A stretch of DNA of 34,758 nucleotides from Nemertoderma westbladi (taxonomy: Eukaryota; Xenacoelomorpha; Nemertodermatida; Nemertodermatidae), in contig JAUCBJ010003125.1 of NCBI GenBank assembly GCA_032718475.1, positions 1 to 34,758 on the forward strand, in the 5' to 3' direction. The notes below the pieces were generated by a model that was given only the letters and a program-made list of their open reading frames with translations, had not been told where the DNA came from and ran no database searches. Shown here piece by piece: positions 1 to 10,630 of the stretch; positions within the stretch are counted from its first letter, which is position 1, and the number at the start of each line of letters is the position of its first letter. The translations under genes were made by a program, and so were the position numbers.

Positions 1-467
1 GTTACAAGCAAAGTAATCCAATGCTTAACCGTGCCAGCCTGTTTCGTTAGGCAGCTAAGTGAGTGCTATTAAGTAAATTGATCTTTCAATTATAGTGGAA
101 GTGTAAAGAAGGTTACTTACTAATATCACTGCTATATTATGGATAGCCAGTAATCGTCAAGCAACATGACCTTCCAATAAACTCTGACACGCTAACATTA
201 CTGTGTTATGGATAGTCAGTATTCTTCAAATATTTCGTCATGCGTGCGCCCATGTGAAGAATACCAGGATTACCAGGGGCGCTTATTTCTGTCTTACTGT
301 ATAACCTGTACAAATACTAATTCGTTTATTGTTTTGGTTAGCTTGTTTAGGTAACCTGTGTTTTTGGTGAAAACCTGATATTCTTCACATGGGGGTAACT
401 GCAAAGTGAAATATAACAGCAGAAAGTCTGGTATTCTTCACAAGGGCCCATGAGTGACCTTTAAATT
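1..467. repeat. Noncoding flank with direct and inverted short repeats
   Basis: No coding region is recognisable here. Two diverged direct copies of a roughly 33-bp segment containing TTATGGATAG lie near 125-165 and 198-230. A 20-bp motif (CCCATGTGAAGAATACCAGG, 249-268) recurs inverted at 374-393 with one mismatch and again, shorter, at 428-446. The block could be a fold-back or MITE remnant, or part of the last intron of an upstream transporter copy. Confidence 0.5.
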
Positions 468-607
468 CCCTAGTAGCACATAACGTTCACACACAGCTTT
501 TGGACGTTGAGAACATGTCCACTCCATAAACGTCGCACATACTGTACCAGATTTCAACGTTCTAAATTAGTCTCCATATAATAACGCCTAAATGGTGTTG
601 GTGTTTC

Positions 608-3600
608 AACTGAAAAGTAACGTTCATTAATGTACAACATGTACATCATGTACATCATGTACAAATTTGTTAACGACCTAGATTCAGCTAATGTTCAGAC
701 TGAAATGAATGATATTTGCAACAACCTATGCGAGGGTGAGTATAGCCAAGAATCTATTGATAGCGCAACAGCTGAAATAACGGACTGCATTTCTAAAGTG
801 GCAGACCGCTATTTCAAACCAAGTGAATGTCAAAGTATGGAGGACCGTGGGGCTTTGCATAATTCTTTTCCCTGGTATACAGACGAATGCTTTCAATACC
901 GTCAAACTTTTCGCACTACGTTAAATGGTTGGAAAAACAATCCAACACCTGAGACACATAGAGTACTTTCTCTGGCTCGCTCAGCCTACAGTAGGTGCTT
1001 GAGAAAAGCAAAAACAGTTTATAAGCGATCAAAATCAACTAAATTGGAATCCGTTAAAGTAGCTGACTCAAAAAAGTTCTGGAAGCTTCTCGCATCCGCG
1101 AGCGGTAACCAAAATAATGGACACGGTGGGAGCACTGCCCTTGGACCTAGCATTACTGACTTCCAAAATTATTATAATAAACTGTATTCGCAGAACAATG
1201 AGTTTATTAATACTGGTGTAAAACCACCAGGATCAGCAAATTTTGCGGAAAGTAAGCAAATGTTCGAAAACGAGTTATCACAGCCATTTACAGAGGAAGA
1301 AGTTTTTTTGGGAGTTAATGGGCTCAAACGAGGTAAAGCACCCGGTGTGGACCAAATTGTTAATGAATTTTTAATTGAAGGCAAAGAAACTCTGGTGCCA
1401 GTTTTTACGGTGCTATTTAACTCTATTCTGTCATCTGGTTACTTTCCGAGAGCATGGGCAGTGGCTGTAATTTCACCGATTTATAAAAATAAGGGGTCCA
1501 TTAAATTGCCAGAAAATTATCGAGGAATTTCCCTTATCAGCTGTATTGCGAAGCTATTCACTAGTTTAATTAACAAGAGGTTAGGCTTTTGGTCGGACTG
1601 CCTGGACATTATCACAGAGTCACAGGCAGGTTTCAGGGAGGGATACCGCACAACAGACCACATTTTCGCCCTGAGTGGCCTTATTAATCACTTCATTGGT
1701 GTTGGTGGAACGAAAGGTAAACTTTATTGTGCCTTTATAGATTTCGCCAAGGCCTTTGATTCCATAAACAGAGAGGATTTGTGGTTCAAACTAGATTGCA
1801 TGGGTTTCAGCGGCAATCTATTTAAGGTAATTAAGAGTATGTACTCTAACGTCAAATCTTGTGTTAAATCTAATGGCCTTTTATCAAACGAATTTGACTC
1901 TTACATGGGAGTTATTCAGGGCGAGTGTTTGTCACCAATTTTATTCTCATTTTTCATGAATGATCTGGAAGCTGAATTGGGGAAAGGTGGTTTCAGTGGT
2001 TTGGATATAGGATATTTTCATTTATTGATCCTCTTATATGCAGATGATATCGTTCTAGTTGCGGATAGTGCGAATAAACTGCAACATTCTTTAGACATTC
2101 TTGGTGATTTCTCTGACTATTGGGGATTGCAAGTTAACCTCAAAAAATCGAATGTGGTAGTCTTCCGCAAAGGGGGTACGCTCCAGTTAACTGAAAAATG
2201 GACATACAAAGGGAATGATATAGAGACCGTGCCACACTACACCTACTTGGGTATTAAGATGTCATGTATGGGTTCATTCACGCCAGCGCAAAAACTTTTG
2301 GCCGACAAGGGAAGCAAGGCCCTATTTTCTCTCAATAAGTATTTGTTAGAATTTCCATATATAGGGTTTGACCTTAGATATAACCTATTTCAGTCTTTAA
2401 TTATACCGGTACTTAGTTATGGTTCTGAAATATGGGCATTCCACAAAGCCACAGACATTGAAAGAGTACATCTAGGTTATTTGAAAAGGATTATCGGTGT
2501 CAAATCTAGCACGCCAAATTTTATGGTTTATGGTGAAACGGGCGTGGCACCGCTTAAAGTGAAACATGTTTTTGCAGCCATAAAATTCTGGGTAAGACTA
2601 ATTAAAATGTCGGATAAAAAAATCACGAAACAGGTGTATAATATATTATATCACGATGCCAGTATATCCAACAATGTAACCAATTGGGCGACCCACATTC
2701 GGGATTGTTTGAACAATCTGGGTATGAGTTGGGCTTGGGTAAGCCAGAGGGTGGAAAATGAGCGACAATTCCTAGATAATGCCAAGCGTGTTATATGGGA
2801 CCAATTTATTCAAGGGTGGCGGCATTCTATTCAAAATTCACCAAAAGGAAGATTATACGTTAAGACAAATTTTGGAACTGAAAAGTACTTAAACAGTCTG
2901 GCAGACGCCCCACAGCTTAGGGTCGCGATAGCACGCTTGCGCTCAACGTCACATAGCCTCCAAATTGAGGTGGGTAGATGGGCTAGGCCTCGGCAGGAAA
3001 TTGATGAAAGGGTATGTCCGGTGTGTAAGAGTGGCGAGGTTGAGGACGAATTACATTTTACCCTGGTTTGCTCTGCCTATGCCGAAGCAAGAAGTAAGTT
3101 CTTACCTGTGGTTATGTATCGCTCTCCAAGTATTAATGGATTCCATTCACTTTTGTCATCAAAATCGGAAGCAATAATCAAAAATTTTGGCATTTTTGTG
3201 TATAAAGCAATGGCAATAAGGTCCGCCATAATAGGATGCTGATAAACTCTGTTACAAAAACTATTAGTATCCCATACAATGTGCATACCCATATATTACA
3301 CTTTATTACCTATCTTTGCAGTATTTTGGTGCTTATTTTATGTTATTAATGCGGTTCCGGTTCGTAAAAGTGTGCAAGTAATTAAGTGCTTGTAGGTCTA
3401 TAGTAGGTATAGTCTTGTAGGTATAGTAGTGACGGTGACGGGTTTTGTTCTTATATTTCTTGTGTGCAATTTACAACAATAGCATTAGGTTGCTTGTTGG
3501 AGTTTATATAATTACAAATACAATACAAAATTAATGGTATCAGTTAATTTCCCGTTAATGTTCTTGGACGTTTGAATGGCGTCCAAAGCAATAACCAGTT

Positions 3601-3630
3601 CAATTTGAGTTCAGAAACTGAAAAGTAACG
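608..3630 (+). repeat. Perfect 15-bp direct repeat flanking the LINE (candidate target-site duplication)
   Basis: AACTGAAAAGTAACG occurs at 608-622 and at 3616-3630, bracketing the RT gene and its 3' region. This is the length and placement expected of a LINE target duplication. Against it, AACCAGTTCAATTTGAGTTC at about 3592-3612 resembles a segment near 3706-3725 outside the bracket, so the right copy may instead be an internal repeat of the host element. Confidence 0.45.
630..3242 (+). CDS. LINE reverse transcriptase, 870 aa, 5'-truncated element with intact RT
   Basis: This is the non-LTR retrotransposon ORF2 product from the linker through the C-terminus; it would prime reverse transcription of the element RNA at a nicked target. 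The RT domain spans about residues 225-530. Visible motifs are KAPGVD and YRGISLIS in the fingers, FIDFAKAFD (motif A, catalytic Asp near 371), QGECLSPILF (motif B) and YADD near 470. A C-terminal zinc-knuckle-like CPVC...H...C cluster lies near 790-810. No apurinic endonuclease domain precedes it, so the copy lacks its 5' part. The ATG lies in a short tandem of ATGTACATC units, with an in-frame stop at 618-620, so this start is probably host sequence. The uninterrupted frame suggests a young copy, although it probably cannot mobilise alone. The clade is uncertain. Confidence 0.85.
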   Translation: MYNMYIMYIMYKFVNDLDSANVQTEMNDICNNLCEGEYSQESIDSATAEITDCISKVADRYFKPSECQSMEDRGALHNSFPWYTDECFQYRQTFRTTLNGWKNNPTPETHRVLSLARSAYSRCLRKAKTVYKRSKSTKLESVKVADSKKFWKLLASASGNQNNGHGGSTALGPSITDFQNYYNKLYSQNNEFINTGVKPPGSANFAESKQMFENELSQPFTEEEVFLGVNGLKRGKAPGVDQIVNEFLIEGKETLVPVFTVLFNSILSSGYFPRAWAVAVISPIYKNKGSIKLPENYRGISLISCIAKLFTSLINKRLGFWSDCLDIITESQAGFREGYRTTDHIFALSGLINHFIGVGGTKGKLYCAFIDFAKAFDSINREDLWFKLDCMGFSGNLFKVIKSMYSNVKSCVKSNGLLSNEFDSYMGVIQGECLSPILFSFFMNDLEAELGKGGFSGLDIGYFHLLILLYADDIVLVADSANKLQHSLDILGDFSDYWGLQVNLKKSNVVVFRKGGTLQLTEKWTYKGNDIETVPHYTYLGIKMSCMGSFTPAQKLLADKGSKALFSLNKYLLEFPYIGFDLRYNLFQSLIIPVLSYGSEIWAFHKATDIERVHLGYLKRIIGVKSSTPNFMVYGETGVAPLKVKHVFAAIKFWVRLIKMSDKKITKQVYNILYHDASISNNVTNWATHIRDCLNNLGMSWAWVSQRVENERQFLDNAKRVIWDQFIQGWRHSIQNSPKGRLYVKTNFGTEKYLNSLADAPQLRVAIARLRSTSHSLQIEVGRWARPRQEIDERVCPVCKSGEVEDELHFTLVCSAYAEARSKFLPVVMYRSPSINGFHSLLSSKSEAIIKNFGIFVYKAMAIRSAIIGC

Positions 3631-5853
3631 ATTTGTAAATGGCAAGTTATATTTCCGTTTTCTATTGTGAACGTTTCAATATTGTTTATTATCCAATAAA
3701 AATTAACCAGTTCAATTTCAGTTCAGATATTTTTAAAATTGTCGTTCAAAAAATGTCCAAACTATGTTTTTCATAACCGTAGTTCAATAGCGGTTCAATA
3801 CTAAACATTTTCCGTTCAAAATAATAATTATCTGAACGACAAACTTTCCCACGCTATGGGAACCAGTGTCTGTGATGAATCATCCAATTACAGGCAATAC
3901 TGGAACTGCCCAAGTACTGAATGATGTAAAAATAGTGGTATATTGGTTCATACAGAACTCAGGAGCAAAGTATACAGTAGTAGGTACTGTATAACGGTGT
4001 GTAATACAACATACTGCATTGTATAACTGTAATTTAAATTAATTTTTGTTGCGTCTCAATTATTTCCTGTATATTTTTATGACGGCATGGGGTACATACG
4101 TCATGGGGTACATACATTCAATAGGCGAACAGTGCGAAGATCGAGGTCAATCTTGTGATGCTTTTCAACCGTATCGGGACCAATAATAAAGGGCCGCCAT
4201 CCATCAAAGAGATTAAAGGTAATTATTTACAATTTAATTATTAGTTAATAATTTTATTTCTAGTCGAATATATGACAGAACTTTAGACAGTTAGAGTTAT
4301 TAGCTTTAAAATATGTAATTTAATATATCACATGAGCGGTACTGCATGTAATTTAATTCGAAGATTGTTGTAATAAACAGATAAAATTAATGCAAAAAAA
4401 CATGATTGAATAAATATAAATTTTTTAAATTGATCCAATTTACCGATCAGCCTGCTTAAGCCACAGCGGTAAATTAAATATTTAAATTCTTTGGTTGAAT
4501 CTCTCAAGTTTATAATGCGGTATGTAAGTATTTATCTATCTATAACAAAAATTTGTTCCACCACCACCACCATGCAACCTTCAATTGGCTTACTGTGAAG
4601 CAGCATGCAAAGAATGATATGCCAGGTTATATACAAAATTCCACCGCCGCAATTCCCTATCCCCATAATTATCAGCATCTCCAAAGCCAATGTCCTTGGC
4701 TTAGGTGACTTGGGTGAAGTCATGGGGTGTCAAAGCGCAAGATTGTGCACAGACTCACTGGTTCTCACGGCGAAAGCAATGTCCTGCAAAGCGGAGGCGG
4801 CATATATATTATATGTATATTTATAGTATATATGTATGTATAAATGAGCATCACATTAGAAAGATTCGGTTTCATATTTGTGCAAGAGTATACAGTTTAT
4901 AAAAGTATAGGCCTAACAGTATATCACTTGAAGTAAAAGTGACTTATACAACATGCTATTCATTAGGTATAATTATATAATCGGCTCCTTCCTTTTTTTG
5001 AAGTAAAGTAGTGCATAAAATGTTTCTTTTAATTTTTTTTATTTTTAAATAAATTTTATTTTTGTTACAGCTGGGAAAGGCAATTTATTATGGATGGAGT
5101 GTGTGTGGGGATTCGACTAGCTACAAAATTCAGGAGAAAACGAAGGAATGCTACCCAGAGAAAGATATCATTATACAGTACTCCCACTCTGTAATAATTA
5201 ACTCTAGACTTATCTATTTAACTTTTACCTTAATGATATATTATGTATTTCCTATTTGATTTATCTTCTTGTTATATTTCTTTCCATGTTTCTCATGTTC
5301 GGTAAATTCGGTATATTTGTGATAAAGTAAGTAGTGGTAATATTCAATATAAACTTGTGGTGTTATTTCAACAAGCAAATGTTTGTTTTCATGTTCAGTT
5401 GATTTACTTTTGCTGCAGTCCTGCAGTACACAAATCGTTGCACTAACAGCGGTGGTCAGTTGTCCAGGGGGGGGGGGGGGAGGGGCATTTTGCCATATTA
5501 TCATTTAATAGTGAATGATTGACAGCTATTTAGCAGTGGTTAAATATTCGTTCGAAATTATATATTTGAACTACACTTTTAGTTCAAGCACAGTTCAAAC
5601 CAACAGTTTTGAACGTTTGAAGGAACCATTATTAAACCTTTTCAAAACAATATTAAACCGTTCAAAAGGAGTTCGGTAAATAATTAGTTGAACGGACCAT
5701 TTTAGAACGAATATCTAACGTTTATAAGATGACGTCGAATCAACGTTTTTTGAGCGGGACAAATCCCTTCCTAGATGAACGTGTACAGTGAACGCACCTA
5801 GAACGTTATCAGAACAACGTTATCCACGTTATTAGAACTATTCTAAACGTGAG
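3243..5853. other. LINE 3' region and interior of the TIR element, no recognised gene
   Basis: It holds AT-rich sequence, GTTCAA-rich blocks at 3540-3845 and 5520-5710 that resemble each other in the same orientation, and a G14 run at 5467-5480. Two short open stretches have plausible splice borders: about 4127-4210, followed by a GTAATT donor, and a stretch after TTGTTACAG ending at 5070. Joined in phase they would add only a short tail and match no family I recognise, so they are not called as exons. A roughly 57-bp segment at 4738-4794 recurs inverted at 13266-13318. Confidence 0.45.
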
Positions 5854-5877
5854 GTGAACGTTGGTGTGCTACTAGGG

Positions 5878-6429
5878 TTATTGGTAGTGTATTTAATAAT
5901 CTTATTTCGGTGTTAAAGATAGTTCATTATCTTAAATAATGTATACTTAATTTATTTTACAAGTATAGAGTTTAAAAGAACACAAGGCTCAAATTCGTTT
6001 ATAAATGATTACGAACAGTTTATGAATATTTTTCTTCACCAAATTGCTCTTTTTATTGTTGTTATTTAATTACCGTTAATAATGGTTTACGGATTTGGTT
6101 GTCGGTTATCGGCTGTCGGCTGTCGGCGTAACGTTTACACCCATTTATTTTCAGTTGTCTGCATGGATGGTTGTTTTTAGATGATATTTCATTTGGTGCT
6201 CCAGTTCGCCACACTTTCGATCCAGTTCCGTTCAGTTCGGTCCAGATTCGTGTAGAGTCCTATCCTATTTTTTGTGATAAAGGATCTATTGTAAGCAGAT
6301 ATATAAACCGTTTAATTCCTTTTAGTGTGATGGTCCAGATAGTGAGAAAAAATGTAAGATCATCAGTGCCGTAGTCTGTTTGTTCTATCTACCTATCTAT
6401 AATCGACATGCTGCATTGCTAGCTCAGAT
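5878..6429. other. AT-rich noncoding stretch
   Basis: Nothing coding is recognisable. A small tandem of CGGCTGTCGG-type units lies near 6097-6130. Short open frames here match no family I know. Confidence 0.4.
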
Positions 6430-7030
6430 TATCGACAAAATTTCGTACTCTATAATCCATTACTTAAACGACACATTATCCGCATGTTCAAGGCCAGTGT
6501 CTTGAAGGTCTCAAAAAAGCCATCGTCGTCCATGATGCTGCCAAATCACAAGATCTTTCAAGGGATGGTCCTCACGAAAGCAATGAACTACATATTGGAT
6601 CTGGCAATACAAAATTCTCGGGGGACCAATAAAACACCAGATGCTGTATATCAATGGTCTGATTTGAGATGTGTAGGGTACATGGTTCTTGACTCTGTGA
6701 ACCCGACGTAGCATTCTTGTGTATGTGTCATCCAGAGATTTGGTCTTCTCACCATTTGGATTCTAGAATGGACACCCAAACAGGAGTTCTGGTTCTACTG
6801 CTGCTCTAAATAATTCCTATGTATTTTACGTTAATTGCATATACTAAACATACTATTCAATACCGCCCATAGCTTCCCTTTGGATTTTTAACAGTCTTCA
6901 TCTGACTTCCAAATCAATGATCCAAGGTAACGGAGGTCATCAACACGCTTAGTGATTATGAACAGCTTAGGAACAGGTATTTCCAGAGGACTGTCGAAAT
7001 AAACAGTATAAATGTTGGTCTTTGCAAAAA
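6430..7030 (-). pseudogene. Decayed RTE-like LINE reverse transcriptase C-terminal fragment
   Basis: Read on the minus strand, the fragment starts near 7030 with a KTN-type segment, followed by RVDDLRYLGSLIW, the conserved YLGS region after the RT palm in RTE-like elements. It continues with LDDTYTRMLRRVHRV near 6740-6690 and ends with HCFREDHPLKDLVIWQHHGR near 6585-6520. That last part corresponds to the family's C-terminal region with a GHC...LVLW...HGRR pattern. The parts lie in different frames and contain stops (one directly after the YLGS region), so this is a dead remnant. No endonuclease or catalytic palm is present. The family assignment is from remembered motif patterns, not an alignment. 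Confidence 0.65.
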
Positions 7031-7244
7031 AAAAACAACAAATGATCAACACTAGAAGCACCCTGTACTAATGAGCCGAGTAGCCCTTCGGCTCTCTCTA
7101 CTGATTGATTCTGATAGGCTCCTGACTCATTTACAAAGTCTACATCAGTATGGTGCTTGGCTGTGTTTCCTCGATTTCTGGAACATTAGGGTGTGTTACC
7201 ATCTCCCCATCTTTATTATGATGATCTAAAGACATGCTAGTAAG
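7031..7244. other. Noncoding spacer between LINE remnant and SINE remnant
   Basis: No gene is seen. A 10-A run lies near 7027. GTAGCCCTTCGGCTCTCTCT near 7080 weakly resembles the GGGTCGCCTCCGGCTTCGGC part of the SINE tail, so older SINE pieces may be present. Confidence 0.3.
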
Positions 7245-7486
7245 GCAGGTTAGCTAAATTGGTCAAACTATAGACCCCACTAATAGCCCACCCCCCCCCC
7301 CCCCCCCCACCCCCTGGGGCTACTGTACTGGGGGCAAACGTCCGGGGGGCTACTTTCAAGGCTCCTGTACGTTGGCTATCGTCCGGGCTACTGTCCTAAC
7401 ACTGGCCCCACCCATACCTTCGGGTAGCAGCTATCGGAATAGGACCCTTCAGATAGCCTCTGGCTTATCGGCCGACTGTGCTTTTG
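7245..7486 (+). mobile_element. Degenerate tRNA-derived SINE, second copy of the family at 23193
   Basis: The 3' domain (7404-7486), containing CGGGTAGCAGCTATCG and CGGCCGACTGT, matches the tail of the intact SINE at 23193-23427. At the 5' side, TAGCTAAATTGG (7251-7262) fits the Pol III A-box consensus TRGCNNARYNGG. The B-box and the central GTCGATAAAATGAGTACCAG motif are missing. An 18-C run (7291-7308) and repeated GGGCTACTGT segments occupy the middle. Confidence 0.6.
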
Positions 7487-7815
7487 CAAACTTGTCAGAA
7501 TTTGCTATGAACATAGTCGAACCACAATTATGAATAAGAATGGTGCAAGAGTGTCAACTTGGAGGACCTCCCATTGCGCTTCAAATGGACATGTTTCACC
7601 TGAAAAAAACTTTTTATACACTTGAATATACCTGATATTATTATTATTATTATTATTAAGGATTTACACATAGTGTAGGGGTCGCCCCCTGAAATAAAAA
7701 CGTAATTCATAGAGACTAACAAAAATATACAATTTAGACTGAGTAGCACTATTAAAATAAAGTCAATCCAGTATTCGTTATCCGAGAAAATTAAAATATA
7801 TTTATGTTTAATCAT
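7487..7815. other. Noncoding stretch with (ATT)n microsatellite
   Basis: No gene is seen. A trinucleotide run of TTA/ATT units lies at about 7636-7660. The short minus-strand open frame across this area has low-complexity Ile-rich composition produced by the microsatellite. Confidence 0.4.
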
Positions 7816-7865
7816 GTTTGTTCATATGTTGTGCAATGTACCTACTGAAAGTGATAAATAAAAAA

Positions 7866-8045
7866 TATATGTATACAGCAAGTGATAAAAATATATATAC
7901 AGCAAGTGGTAAAAATATATATACAGCAACAGCAGGTATATATACAGCAAGTGATAAAATTATAAATACAGCAACAGAGCAAGTGATGAAAATATATATA
8001 CATCAACAGAAGGTACAGCAGGTGATAAAAATATAAATATTTTAG
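7866..8045. repeat. Minisatellite of ~20-24-bp units abutting the 3' end of the minus-strand LINE
   Basis: Units built on ACAGCAAGTGATAAAAATAT repeat with length variation, about seven to eight times, between 7866 and 8045. The array ends a few bases before the stop codon of the minus-strand CR1/L2-like LINE. It therefore occupies the position of that element's 3' tail, where such LINEs commonly carry short tandem repeats. Confidence 0.7.
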
Positions 8046-8057
8046 CAAGTAATAAAA

Positions 8058-9405
8058 TCAAGTGAGTAAGTTGTTAAGGTTCAATATGCGGAGGTTGCAG
8101 TTCATCTGTGTACAGCCACAGTTAATTTTCCAACTGCAAGTGATGTCAACATCGTAATGTTGGTGAAAGTGGGCCCAGAACAGATTCAATAGGCGCGCCT
8201 TTAAACCAACGTGATTAAAATACTCTGTCTGAAGGGGAAGCTGATTTGCCAATTGTGGTGCGCGAAACCAGAAATTTTGCTTTGATATGCACTTTAGGGG
8301 GTGTGTGAGATCAAACGAGGGTCGGTTAGCGCTACGAGTGTTTCTTCTGAGGTTTGTTTGCTTCATCTTTAGATGTGGCGACCAGTCAATGTCGTATTTA
8401 TTATTTATTATCTTTGACAAGGTTAGTTGGTCGGATAATTGTAAGTATAATGAGATCGGTAGAATGTTTAATATTATGAGTCTCTCCTTGTAGGTGTGAT
8501 CGTCATTACCAATAATCCAGATTGTTGCTCTCCGCTGGATGGACTCGAGTTTGTGTGCGTCCGTCTTGATGGCAAACCAACAAGGCGGCCCATAGGTTAA
8601 GATTGGCAATACCATGGATTTATAGAGGTTTAGCTTGGATTGTACTGGTAGGCGAAAAGAACTGCTTCTTCGGATCAGGTATAATGTTCTAATTGCTTTA
8701 CTGCATTTGTCCTTAATGTGGGCGGTCCATGATAAATTTGATGTTATGGTTATTCCTAAATCCTTCTCTGTATCGACTCGAGATATAGTCATTGAGTACA
8801 ATGACCGAGCTTCTATGTCGCCTTTGAAGACTATTTGCTTGCATTTCGGTTCATTAAAATCTAGTCCAGCTTCAAGACCCCATGTCACAAGTCGGTCAAT
8901 ATCTAATTGTGTGTTGATGATGGAATCAACATGTGATACTGATAATAATTTGCAATCGTCTGCGAGGAGAAATGGTATGCTGACATAACAAACTTCTGGG
9001 AGATCATTGCTCTCAACAACAAAGAATAGTGGTCCCAATAGGGACCCCTGAGCCATGCCACTGTCGACAGATCGGGGAGTTGACTTCGCGTTTCCGACTT
9101 TTACTGACTGTGTTCTTCCTGCTAGGTAGTCGAACGCTTTCTGGAAATCTAAGTATATTACTTCTACTGTCAATTGGCCATTATCCGTACCCTTGTAGAC
9201 ATTGTCTAGAAATGTAAGTAATTGTGTGTTCGTTGATCTTGACTTCCTAAATCCATGTTGTGCGTCATGTAACCTACTACGTACTTGTTCGTAGATGGGG
9301 ATAAAGATGCAACGCTCAAATACTTTTCCAGGAATCGCTAAGAGAGATATTGGCCGGTATAAGATTACCTTGATTCTACTACCTTTTTTATGTTGAGGAT
9401 TTATT
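8058..9405 (-). pseudogene. CR1/L2-like LINE: reverse transcriptase and C-terminal part
   Basis: The sense frame enters after the A9 run with FPVARKHALINPQHKKG, then YRPISLLAIPGKVFER and QHGFRKSRST, which are standard RT finger motifs. Motif A (YLDFQKAFD) is followed directly by YLAGRTQSVKVGN. In this family about 35-40 residues normally separate these two, so a deletion is inferred near 9125-9135. Motif B is degraded to MAQGSLLGPLFF and the catalytic box reads LADD instead of YADD or FADD. The rest, to LNLNNLLT, is the usual thumb and C-terminal region. The frame is open well upstream of 9173 although no ATG is present. An active enzyme is unlikely because of the missing palm segment. Confidence 0.8.
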
Positions 9406-10617
9406 AGTGCATGCTTCCGTGCTACGGGGAAGTGGTTTTTTTTTCAGCCTCCCGAATAGGAATGACATTGAGGGTGCTAGTACTTTTGCGAGGGATTTAA
9501 ATAATGAAGGTGGAATATTGTCTGGTCCACGAGATTTCATAGCATCTAAAGACGTAAGTATCTTCTCCACTGTGTCAACTGACACGTCGTAGTTGTGTGT
9601 CGTGTTCAAGCTTTCAGAGTTTGTGTCATTAAATGGTGGTTGTATATCGCTAGTAGGTATTCGCGGGGATTTAAAAACGGAATGGAAGAACTCGTTAAAT
9701 AGATTAGCCTGATCCTCATGAGTGGACGCCGTACGATTCTCGTATTGTACTACTGGTGGCAGTGAACAAGACCTCCGTAGGCTTTTGAAATATTTGAAGA
9801 GATGTTTCATTGAACGGGTGTCCGCTAGCAGCATCTCGTACTTTGTTTGGTCAGCTAAAATATCATTTCCAACTTCTTCCTGTAATCTTTCCATCTTAAC
9901 CTGAAGGTTTAATGTTGGCGATATCTTTGAAGCAATTTTACGCTGGAGAGTGTGTAATTTATTTAACTTATGTGAGGTTTTTTGTGTCACCCATGGTGGT
10001 TGCGAGGCACGATGCGCTGTTCGTTTAGGAACACAGTTGTCGATAACATTATTCAGCCATTGATACCATTTATTAACTAGATCCTCACAATCGGTCGTAT
10101 TGTACGATTTTTCGTCAAATGGCCGAGATTCACAAATCTGGGTCGCCTTCAGTGTATCTATTTTACAAAAACTATAATGCAACAAGGGATTGGACTGGAT
10201 CGGCTGCTGTGTTTGCTTTGCAGCATTACATTGTGAGTTTAAAATAACCAGGACAGGGTCATGGTCTGACTTGATTTCAACTGCCTGTAATTGTCTAGAT
10301 AGGTTGTAGTCAATCTCAATGTTGAGAATTGTGTTGTCTGTTAATGATATGAAAACGTCAAGCATATTAGCTCCCCGTGTAGGAAAATTTATGTGTTGTT
10401 TAAAGTTGTGTTTGTCAATAGCGTATAAAATGTCCTTCTCATAGTTATCTGTAGAAAAGTGAGACTCCCAATCTACAGAAGGCAGATTGATATCCCCACA
10501 TATGATCACGTCGTCAACGTGATCCTTAAATGTTATTATGTAGTCTAGTAATTTGTAAAAATCAGCAACTTCTAAGCGGCATGGGCTTTTGTCAGGTGGG
10601 TTGTACAGTATATACAT
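9388..10617 (-). pseudogene. CR1/L2-like LINE: endonuclease C-terminal half and RT start
   Basis: The frame carries the endonuclease motifs CGDINLPSVDW and KSDHDPVLV, the catalytic Asp/Asn and Ser-Asp-His signatures of the apurinic-type nuclease that nicks target DNA. A linker rich in Lys and Gln follows, then KSRGPDNIPPSLFKSL, the beginning of the RT domain. The frame is lost in the A9 run at 9436-9444 and the RT continues in another frame. Its 5' border is another frame change, so the ATG at 10617 is not the original start. Confidence 0.8.
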
Positions 10618-10630
10618 ACAAGTAAATATG

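Larger units (their letters stand above)
468..5877. mobile_element. DNA-transposon-like element bounded by 24-bp terminal inverted repeats
   Basis: The left end (468-491) starts CCCTAGTAGCACA, followed by two variable bases and AACGTTCAC. The right end (5854-5877) is its reverse complement, with mismatches only at those two bases. Both subterminal regions (480-625 and 5680-5870) are packed with ACGTT and CGTTC motifs, as expected for transposase-binding ends. No transposase is recognisable. The only long coding region inside is a LINE reverse transcriptase (630-3242), which looks like a nested insertion. The flanks give no convincing target duplication (AATT on the left, TTAT on the right), so the superfamily is unassigned. 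Two independent MITEs of one family bounding unrelated DNA is the alternative. Confidence 0.6.

Noticed and set aside
3557-3590. Terminator-like hairpin GGACG...CGTCC
   Set aside because: The stem is only 5 bp in a repeat-rich eukaryotic context, so there is no basis for a termination role.
4127-5120. Two-exon gene inside the TIR element
   Set aside because: Splice-like borders exist, but the joined product is short, hits a stop soon after the junction, and matches no transposase or known family.
5241-5504. Minus-strand open frame with poly-Pro
   Set aside because: The proline run is the G14 tract read in reverse; nothing else is recognisable.
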